This document shows positions 35,941-42,124 of a DNA stretch of 44,017 nucleotides, piece by piece; the stretch's first letter is position 1; each line of letters opens with the position of its first letter. The notes beneath the pieces are model-generated. The model was not told the origin of the DNA. It saw nothing but the letters and a program-made list of their open reading frames with translations, and did not search any database. Both the position numbers and the translations under genes were made by a program. Source of the stretch: Actinobacillus sp. (GTDB taxonomy: Bacteria; Pseudomonadota; Gammaproteobacteria; Enterobacterales; Pasteurellaceae); the NCBI GenBank assembly GCA_020026055.1, contig JAHHRA010000015.1:1-44017 (forward strand), given 5' to 3'.

Positions 35941-36426
35941 ATGACAAAGAAAAAAGTAAAAGTAGCTTCTAATACAATTGCTTTAAATAAACGGGCAAGG
36001 CACGATTATTTTATTGAAGAAGAAATTGAAGCAGGGCTAGCGTTGCAAGGTTGGGAAGTGAAATCTATGCGAGCAGGTAAAGCTAATATTAGTGATAGTT
36101 ATATCATTTTTAAAAATGCAGAGGCTTATTTGTTTGGAGCGAGTATACAACCTTTGAATGTTGCCTCAACGCACATTGTTTGCGATCCTACTCGTAGTCG
36201 CAAACTTTTACTCAATAAACGCGAACTCGATAGTCTGTTTGGTAAAGCTAATCGTGATGGATTTACTATAGTTGCACTGTCTCTCTATTGGAAAGGAGCT
36301 TGGGCAAAAATTAAAATTGGTGTGGCGAAAGGTAAAAAACTACATGATAAACGTGATTCGATGAAGGATCGTGAATGGCAAGTGACAAAACAACGGATTA
36401 TGAAAAATGCACAGCGAAATAATTGA
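35941..36426 (+). CDS. smpB: SsrA-binding protein SmpB
   Basis: SmpB binds tmRNA and brings it to stalled ribosomes. The 161 residues contain the N-terminal IALNKRARHDYFIEEEIEAGLALQGWEVKSMRAGKANISDSY, the central NKRELDSLFGK and the basic tail KGKKLHDKRDSMKDREWQ, whose KLHDKRD region enters the decoding centre. tmRNA itself (ssrA) is not in the window. Confidence 0.96.
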   Translation: MTKKKVKVASNTIALNKRARHDYFIEEEIEAGLALQGWEVKSMRAGKANISDSYIIFKNAEAYLFGASIQPLNVASTHIVCDPTRSRKLLLNKRELDSLFGKANRDGFTIVALSLYWKGAWAKIKIGVAKGKKLHDKRDSMKDREWQVTKQRIMKNAQRNN

Positions 36427-36509
36427 TTAAGTAAAATACAATAGCTTATCAATATACAAGCAAATTGATTAAAAAATAAGGGAATGATAGAAATTATTAA
36501 AATAATGGC

Positions 36510-36538
36510 TTGACCTCATTAGGAAAAGCCATTATCAT
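36510..36538 (+). promoter_or_regulatory. Promoter of tRNA-Ser
   Basis: TTGACC (36510-36515), 17-base spacer, TATCAT (36533-36538): a near-consensus sigma-70 promoter ending 16 bases before the tRNA. Confidence 0.75.
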
Positions 36539-36554
36539 TCGACACGCTTTCCAC

Positions 36555-36644
36555 GGAGGAATGGTCGAGTGGTTGAAGGCACCGGTCTTGAAAACCGGCG
36601 AGGGTTTACGCCCTCCGTGAGTTCGAATCTCACTTCCTCCGCCA
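36555..36644 (+). tRNA. serT: tRNA-Ser (anticodon TGA)
   Basis: A 90-base class II tRNA with encoded CCA. The acceptor arm GGAGGAA (36555-36561) pairs with TTCCTCC (36634-36640), followed by discriminator G and CCA. The anticodon arm CCGGT/ACCGG encloses CTTGAAA with anticodon TGA at 36589-36591. The long variable arm (around GAGGGTTTACGCCCTC) is the serine hallmark, and the T-arm reads GTTCGAATC. It decodes UCA and, with a modified U34, other UCN codons. Confidence 0.96.
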
Positions 36645-36655
36645 AATTAATTTTT

Positions 36656-36682
36656 AAAAGCTGTCTTAAAGACGGCTTTTTT
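36656..36682 (+). terminator. tRNA-Ser terminator
   Basis: AAAAGCTGTCTT (36656-36667) pairs with AAGACGGCTTTT (36669-36680) with one G-T pair and then more T residues. It lies 11 bases after the tRNA. Confidence 0.85.
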
Positions 36683-36736
36683 CGTTTCTGACCAGTAATC
36701 AGCCTCAACATACATAAAAATGTCTCTTAAAGAAGC

Positions 36737-36763
36737 CTTGAATTTTTAAATTAATCCCATATT
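36737..36763 (+). promoter_or_regulatory. Sigma-32 heat-shock promoter of lon
   Basis: CTTGAA (36737-36742), a 13-base spacer and CCCATATT (36756-36763) match the RpoH consensus CTTGAA-N(11-15)-CCCCATNT closely. It lies about 40 bases before the lon start. A TATAAT at 36781-36786 may serve as a sigma-70 -10 box, though its -35 is poor. Confidence 0.75.
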
Positions 36764-36801
36764 TTAAGCGAAATTGTAGATATAATAGTATCGAGAAAAA
36801 A

Positions 36802-39141
36802 ATGACAGAAAAACAAATGCAAGAAAAACGCCTACCCGTCTTAGCGTTACGAGATGTAGTAATATTTCCTCATATGGTCATGCCACTTTTTGTTGGACGT
36901 AAAAAATCTATTAATGCATTAGATGCTGCGATGAAAAAAGATGAACAAATTTTCCTCGTAACTCAGAAAAATCCTGAAAGTGATGATCCTAAATTAGAAG
37001 ATTTGTACTCAGTTGGGATCGTAGCGAATATTATTCAACATTTAGAAATGCCTGATGGTGCGGTAAAAGTATTAGTGGAAGGAATTGAACGAGCTTATTT
37101 TCGTGATTTTTTAGATGAAAATGATTGTTTAAGTGCCGTTATTGATCCTTTAGAAAATGATTTTACAGTATCAACAGAAGATATGCCCGTGCTCGCTAAT
37201 TTAGTGATGCGAGAATTTGATAGTTATGCCAAATTAAATAAAAAAATTCAGCCTGATGTGATAACAGCATTAACTAATATTGAAGAATATGACCGTCTTG
37301 CAGACACGATGGCTGCTCATTTACCAGTTGATGTGAAACTTAAGCAACAATTATTAGCACAACCTAGCGTTTATGAACGTTTAAAACATCTTTTGGGGAT
37401 AATGCTTGTTGAAAAAGATATGTTGCAAATTGAAAAACGTATCCAAGATGAAGTAAAAAAACAAGTAGAGAAAAATCAGCGTAATTATTATTTGAATGAA
37501 CAAATTAAAGCATTGCAAAAAGAGCTTGGACAAGATAGTGAACACGGTTTTAGTCCAATAGAAGAAATTGAACAGCTGAATCATAAAATAGAAACAGCTA
37601 AAATGCCTGCCGAAGTAAAAGAAAAAACTTTAGCAGAAGTGCAAAAACTTAAGATGATGCAACCAATGTCATCTGAAGCTACTGTTATTCGCTCTTACAT
37701 TGATTGGATGTTACAAATGCCTTGGCATAATCGTAGCAAAGTAAAAAAAGATCTTATTAAAGCACAAGAAACGTTAGACAGTGAACATTACGGATTAGAG
37801 CGAGTTAAAGAACGTATCTTGGAGTATCTTGCTGTTCAAGCACGTTTAAATAAAATTAAAGGTCCTATCCTTTGCTTAGTAGGACCACCTGGAGTAGGGA
37901 AAACATCACTTGGTCAGTCTATTGCCAATGCAACAGGACGTAAATATATTCGTATGGCATTAGGTGGAGTGCGTGATGAGGCTGAAATCCGAGGACATCG
38001 CAAGACTTACATTGGTGCGTTACCAGGTAAACTTATGCAAAAAATGGCAAAAGTAGGCGTAAAAAATCCATTATTTTTGTTAGATGAAATTGATAAAATG
38101 GCTTCGGATATGCGTGGCGATCCTGCAGCTGCATTACTTGAAGTATTAGATCCAGAACAAAATACTAACTTTAATGATCACTATCTTGAAGTTGACTATG
38201 ATCTTTCTGATGTGATGTTTGTTGCAACTTCTAATTCAATGAATATTCCAGCACCACTTTTAGATCGTATGGAAGTAATTCGACTTTCAGGATATACCGA
38301 AGATGAGAAACTCAATATTGCGACTCGTCATTTAGTAAAAAAACAAATGGAACGCAATGGCTTGAAAGATAAAGAACTAACGATTCATGAAAATGCCATT
38401 TTAGATATTATTCGTTATTACACCCGTGAAGCAGGCGTTCGTGGTTTGGAACGTGAAATTGCTAAAATTTGTCGCAAAGCAGTAAAACATTTGTTACTTG
38501 ATAAGTCACTTAAACATCTCAACATAAATAGCGAAAATATTTCCGATTATCTTGGCGTGAAACGCTTTGAGTTTGGACGTGCAGATACTCAAAATCGAAT
38601 AGGTGAAGTAACTGGGTTAGCTTGGACAGAGGTCGGTGGTGATTTGCTTACTATTGAAGTCGCTTCTGTTATCGGCAAAGGTAAACTGACTTTTACAGGA
38701 TCACTTGGTGATGTAATGAAAGAATCTATTCAAACTGCAATGACTGTGGTGCGAGCTCGAGCCGATGCTCTTGGCATTAATCCTGACTTTCACGAAAAAC
38801 GTGATATTCATATTCACGTACCAGACGGAGCAACACCAAAAGATGGACCAAGCGCAGGTATTGCAATGTGTACAGCATTAGTTTCTTGTTTAACAGGTAA
38901 TCCTGTGAAATCAGAAGTTGCAATGACGGGAGAGATTAGTTTACGTGGTAAAGTTTTACCAATCGGCGGATTAAAAGAAAAATTGCTGGCTGCACATCGT
39001 GGTGGAATTAAAACTGTATTGATACCAAAAGAGAATGTGAAAGACTTAGAAGAGATTCCAGAAAATGCAAAAGCGTCATTGACGATCTGCCCTGTGGAAA
39101 CTATCGATGAGGTTTTAGCTTTAGCATTACAAAATATTTAA
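36802..39141 (+). CDS. lon: ATP-dependent Lon protease
   Basis: Lon degrades misfolded and short-lived regulatory proteins in the cytoplasm. The 779 residues have the LonA plan: N-terminal substrate-recognition domain (LPVLALRDVVIFPHMVMPLFVGR), a coiled-coil region (about 190-290), the AAA+ module with Walker A GPPGVGKT (near 360-367) and Walker B PLFLLDEIDKM, and the C-terminal protease with the catalytic serine in KDGPSAG (near 684) and the dyad lysine in GGLKEKLLAAHRGGI. A heat-shock promoter precedes it and a strong terminator follows. The usual clpX/hupB neighbours are absent. Confidence 0.97.
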   Translation: MTEKQMQEKRLPVLALRDVVIFPHMVMPLFVGRKKSINALDAAMKKDEQIFLVTQKNPESDDPKLEDLYSVGIVANIIQHLEMPDGAVKVLVEGIERAYFRDFLDENDCLSAVIDPLENDFTVSTEDMPVLANLVMREFDSYAKLNKKIQPDVITALTNIEEYDRLADTMAAHLPVDVKLKQQLLAQPSVYERLKHLLGIMLVEKDMLQIEKRIQDEVKKQVEKNQRNYYLNEQIKALQKELGQDSEHGFSPIEEIEQLNHKIETAKMPAEVKEKTLAEVQKLKMMQPMSSEATVIRSYIDWMLQMPWHNRSKVKKDLIKAQETLDSEHYGLERVKERILEYLAVQARLNKIKGPILCLVGPPGVGKTSLGQSIANATGRKYIRMALGGVRDEAEIRGHRKTYIGALPGKLMQKMAKVGVKNPLFLLDEIDKMASDMRGDPAAALLEVLDPEQNTNFNDHYLEVDYDLSDVMFVATSNSMNIPAPLLDRMEVIRLSGYTEDEKLNIATRHLVKKQMERNGLKDKELTIHENAILDIIRYYTREAGVRGLEREIAKICRKAVKHLLLDKSLKHLNINSENISDYLGVKRFEFGRADTQNRIGEVTGLAWTEVGGDLLTIEVASVIGKGKLTFTGSLGDVMKESIQTAMTVVRARADALGINPDFHEKRDIHIHVPDGATPKDGPSAGIAMCTALVSCLTGNPVKSEVAMTGEISLRGKVLPIGGLKEKLLAAHRGGIKTVLIPKENVKDLEEIPENAKASLTICPVETIDEVLALALQNI

Positions 39142-39162
39142 TTCATTTTTAAAATAAGAAAT

Positions 39163-39197
39163 AATAAGCCCCAGAAAATAGGGGCTTATTATTTTTA
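39163..39197 (+). terminator. lon terminator (probably bidirectional)
   Basis: AATAAGCCCC (39163-39172) and GGGGCTTATT (39181-39190) pair perfectly around an 8-base loop, then ATTTTTATTT. It lies between the convergent lon and mscS genes. Confidence 0.85.
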
Positions 39198-39234
39198 TTT
39201 AATTGCATTAGTGTAGAAATAAACTAATTAAAAA

Positions 39235-40086
39235 TCAGTTTGTTTTTAGATTTACATCAGTTAGCAAATTTACATCCAATTTATTGTATGGGATTTCAAT
39301 ATTATGTTCATCAAGTGCTATCTTGATATTCTCTAATAAAGCTACTTTGACGGAAAAATAATCGCTAGTATCTACCCACCCACGCACGAATAATTGAACA
39401 CTGCTGCTTGCAAGAGAATTTACACCAATAGAAGGTTCAGGTGATTTTAATAAACGCGTTTCAGTTTCGAGTACGCTCGAAATTACATCACGTGCTTCTT
39501 TGATATTAGCGGTGTAAGCAATATCAATTAATAAATCTACACGGCGTTGACCAGTCATACTGTAATTAGTGATATTACCGTGGAAAATATTACCGTTTGG
39601 TACGATGACAAGTTTGTTATCGGGAGTTTTTAGTTTTAATGCAATAAGCCCAATGTCTTCTACTGTCCCTGATACACCAGCTCCTTCAATGAAATGCCCT
39701 TTAGTGAAAGGACGGAAAAGTAAAATCATAACGCCAGCTGCGAAGTTTTGTAAAGAATCTTTAAGCGACATACCTACTGCTAAACCTGCAGCACCGATTA
39801 AAGCGACAAGAGAAGTTGTATTTAGACCTAATTGTGATAAAGCCGCTGCGATAACGATGATAATTCCAACAAAATCAAAAACAGATACTACAAATCCAGC
39901 TAACATCGGATCACTACCTGACTTATTCATTGCTTTACGAATAAGTTTACCTATCAAATGAACGATCTTACGACCAACGTAATAAATAAGAATGGCAAAG
40001 ATAATTTTGATTGAGTAAGGAATAACATAGTCTGTTAAAAGATGATTAAAGTCTGTTGTTTTAATTTTTTCAAAAAGATTATTCAT
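39235..40086 (-). CDS. mscS: Small-conductance mechanosensitive channel MscS
   Basis: MscS opens under membrane tension to release solutes on osmotic downshock. The 283 residues are close to E. coli MscS (286). Three membrane helices are visible: TM1 about 22-45, TM2 about 62-85, and the pore-lining TM3 (LVALIGAAGLAVGMSLKDSLQNFAAGVMILL, about 92-122) with its glycine/alanine packing pattern. The cytoplasmic vestibule follows with VEDIGLIALKLKTPDNKLVIVPNG and QLFVRGWVDTSDYF. GGAG precedes the ATG. It converges on lon and is transcribed alone. Confidence 0.95.
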   Translation of the reverse strand: MNNLFEKIKTTDFNHLLTDYVIPYSIKIIFAILIYYVGRKIVHLIGKLIRKAMNKSGSDPMLAGFVVSVFDFVGIIIVIAAALSQLGLNTTSLVALIGAAGLAVGMSLKDSLQNFAAGVMILLFRPFTKGHFIEGAGVSGTVEDIGLIALKLKTPDNKLVIVPNGNIFHGNITNYSMTGQRRVDLLIDIAYTANIKEARDVISSVLETETRLLKSPEPSIGVNSLASSSVQLFVRGWVDTSDYFSVKVALLENIKIALDEHNIEIPYNKLDVNLLTDVNLKTN

Positions 40087-40446
40087 TATAGATCTCCAAT
40101 AGTTTTTAATAAAATTTTCTCCAAAGAGTGTTGAAGTATAGTGATAAAAGAAATACTGTGCAATATAGCGATAAAAAAGTTATGTTAAAACTAAATTTTA
40201 AAAAACAGTATTTTTGAAGATTTAAACTATCAAAGGATCATGCGTAATGATAAGTTAAATAAGTTATTACACTTTCGGAAAAACGGAATAATAAAGTATA
40301 GAGTTTGAATAATAAAAGCAAAACCTCGTTATAGAATAAATTTTTCTACTTGAATCAAGTTCACTTATTTAAATTTGCGGTTTATTCAATAATAAATAGT
40401 TATCCTATGTTAGGTATTCGTATTTTAGTTAGAAAAGTTGCTAAAA
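40087..40446. other. Intergenic region between mscS and the prophage remnant
   Basis: About 360 bases of AT-rich sequence. The part next to mscS should hold its promoter. I see no credible gene, RNA or repeat here. It marks the change from conserved chromosome to phage-derived DNA. Confidence 0.5.
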
Positions 40447-40857
40447 TTAAGTCACAGTTCGTAAAATATTCACCACTTTCCTTTGTTTTTTTCCTTTTAA
40501 ATCATCTATTTTTATTGTGTAATTCAACTTTATTGCTAATTTTGACTTATCAATCTCATAAATATACAAAAGCACTTTACTATTGTTTTTATCTAATAAA
40601 ATTGCTTTAAATTGCTGTAATTTATTAGGTAAAACTTCCCGAAAAGAGATAGGAATATTAAGACCTATTTTTTGTTTATGTTCCCTAATCGCATGCATCA
40701 AATCGCCTTTTCCCATTGCAATAATCGCACTTTGTGGAGCTTGTCCTAGTTCTTCTAGTCTAGCGAGTGTTTGGTTATCAATTGTCCCTATTAAGCGTTG
40801 ATTAGTTGCTTGTTGTAACAAAGCTTTATTTCCACTAGCTAAATCCTGTATGATGAC
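40447..40857 (-). pseudogene. PBECR-like nuclease domain, frameshifted continuation of the phage gpG gene
   Basis: This frame can be read from about 40857 (VIIQDLASGNKALLQQATNQ) to TAA at 40447, with no start or ribosome site at its beginning. It continues the gpG-type gene after a frameshift near 40850-40860. The domain reads AIIAMGKGDLMHAIREHKQ, then FREVLPNKLQQFKAILLD, VLLYIYEID and NILRTVT. The pattern of a conserved histidine region, LP..L motif and three strands suggests the phage Barnase-EndoU-ColicinE5/D-RelE-like (PBECR) nuclease group found at the ends of Mu-type head proteins. The exact subfamily is unsure. An internal ATG-less start at 40821 is the only open-frame start in view. 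Confidence 0.6.
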
Positions 40858-41242
40858 TTTGAGACAATAACGCCTCGTTATCTCGTTTCGTTAATTGTAA
40901 AAATGGACGAGCAGGAATAGTAATATTCTTCCCACGCCCCGCTTTATTCGTTCCGAATTGATGAACAGCTGCATATTCTTCGTTTGTTCCTACTTGAGCT
41001 GTTTTTTTAGTTACGGCGGTATTAATACTATCCCACAACGCCCCAGTATCTCGTAAAGCCTTACCTTCACGAGATCTAAGCGGCACCCATTTTGGTCGCC
41101 CTTCTTCTTCGAAGTTTCGATCTACAGCAAATCGCATTGTTTCCGCAAGCTTTCGCATTAAAGGCTTAGCATCGCTTAAATCACTGCTGATTTTTTCTAA
41201 TTGCTGAACAACTGAGTCAGCATCTAATTTAATTTTTATCAT
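40835..41242 (-). CDS. Phage virion morphogenesis protein (Mu gpG-like), C-terminus frameshifted
   Basis: Mu gpG-type proteins act in head and tail assembly. The 135 residues show the family elements: an N-terminal helix (QQLEKISSDLSDAKPLMRKLAETMRFAVDRNFEEEGRPKW), the segment PLRSREGKALRDTGALWDSI, EYAAVHQFGTNKAG and the C-terminal hallmark IPARPFLQLTKRDNEALL. After LSQ the frame runs into SHHTGFS and stops, while a neighbouring frame continues with VIIQDLAS, which looks like the natural family ending. A one-base indel is therefore likely near 40855. It follows the F-gene fragment with a 167-base gap that holds a structured RNA candidate. Confidence 0.8.
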   Translation of the reverse strand: MIKIKLDADSVVQQLEKISSDLSDAKPLMRKLAETMRFAVDRNFEEEGRPKWVPLRSREGKALRDTGALWDSINTAVTKKTAQVGTNEEYAAVHQFGTNKAGRGKNITIPARPFLQLTKRDNEALLSQSHHTGFS

Positions 41243-41301
41243 ATGATTAGCCTTGGAATAATTAAAAACACTTTAAAATGATTTTAAAAACAGTTATATT
41301 C

Positions 41302-41408
41302 AAAAAGTGGTTTGAGAAAAGCGGTGAATCTCCCAGCCGCAGGCGTAGGATGTGAAATAGAATCCGAAAGTACCGTGTGTAGATGACGGGAGCTCTACCT
41401 CAAACCAC
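41302..41408 (-). ncRNA. Structured RNA candidate between phage F and G genes
   Basis: The element starts one base after the F stop. A 10-bp closing stem GTGGTTTGAG (41408-41399) / CTCAAACCAC (41316-41307) is followed on the minus strand by five T residues. Inside, GTAGA/UCUAC (41398-41394 with 41383-41379) forms a hairpin whose loop contains CTCCC (41392-41388), which can pair with GGGAG (41334-41330) as a pseudoknot. CGGT (41375-41372) can pair with ACCG (41325-41322), and GCC/GGC and GGAT/ATCC hairpins lie between. No open frame crosses it. Function unknown. Confidence 0.5.
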
Positions 41409-41409
41409 A

Positions 41410-42120
41410 TTACTTACTATCTAGCCTAAAAGACTGTAAAAATATTTCTTTATCGAGTGCTTTTAAAATTGCTCTATATTTTTTCCCATCAATTATTTTC
41501 GTTAGTTCAAAATGTTTAGAAATTTCGCTTGGTATAATTTCATCGGGCTGATTAATTACTTCGGGTAACACTGCATAAGTTTCCACATCAAAATACTTAT
41601 CCCCAACTCGGCTATTAAGTTGTTTAATCAAAGTATCATCACTTAACCAAACTGTTTTTGTCTTAGTTCCGATTTTGGCTAGATTTTTTTCATCAATAAC
41701 CCCAGCAGCAAAAGTAAACTCACGGTTGAGTTGGTTGCGAACTTGTAGCATTTCTTTCGAAGAAAGTTTTGTCTTGCCGAGTTTTGCCAAGCTCTCATCA
41801 ACTGCAGTTTTAACTTTGCCGTACGCCCATTTAAAATCACCGCCTGACATTTCAACTTTGGCAAAAGCATGAGCAAGGGGAGTAGGGTATTCATCTAAAT
41901 TAGGTTTATAAACGGATCTACCAGCGTTCCAATCAAAGCCCCTATCTGCCGTTAAAACATTGCCCAAAGCGGTTTTAAATCCCACTGTTTTTTGCGAGGG
42001 TTTATTGCTAGTGCTTGGGTAGTCAACTTCCACTAAGCGACCATCGCTCTCAGCCACTTCCCAACCTTCGTCTTTTAAATCTCGCTCACTCACGGCTTGC
42101 ACAATACAACGACATTGCAA
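41410..42120 (-). pseudogene. 3' part of phage head morphogenesis gene (Mu gpF-like) with PBECR2-like nuclease domain
   Basis: An open frame of 236 codons lacks a proper start: it opens at a TTG directly beyond an in-frame stop next to the CRISPR repeat. Its first residues, QCRCIVQAVSERDLKDEGWEV, match the conserved CRC motif that lies well inside Mu gpF/SPP1 gp7-type head proteins, so the N-terminal portion is missing. The C-terminal 90 residues (KTVWLSDDTLIKQL, YAVLPEVINQPDEII, FELTKIIDGKKYRAILKA, FLQSFRLD) fit the PBECR2 phage nuclease domain. A truncated product from an internal start is possible, but a functional protein is unlikely. Confidence 0.75.
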
Positions 42121-42124
42121 TTAC

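Larger units (their letters stand above)
40447..42124 (-). mobile_element. Mu-like prophage remnant (3' part of F, structured RNA, G, PBECR domain)
   Basis: Two neighbouring Mu-type head genes remain in the phage order F then G, both on the minus strand. The F gene lacks its 5' part and the G region is frameshifted. No integrase/transposase, terminase, portal or tail genes are present, so this is a relic. It is bounded on the right by the trailer-end repeat of the CRISPR array and on the left by the mscS intergenic region. Confidence 0.75.

Noticed and set aside
40350..40610. 86-codon hydrophobic open frame on the plus strand
   Set aside because: It lies largely antisense to the PBECR-like domain, has no ribosome site and its hydrophobicity follows from the T-rich complement strand.
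41302..41408. Identification of the phage RNA element as the known Mu gpT downstream motif, a hammerhead ribozyme or an IS605-type end
   Set aside because: It lies between F and G rather than after gpT, lacks the hammerhead core (CUGAUGA with GAAA) and has no transposase or TnpB nearby.
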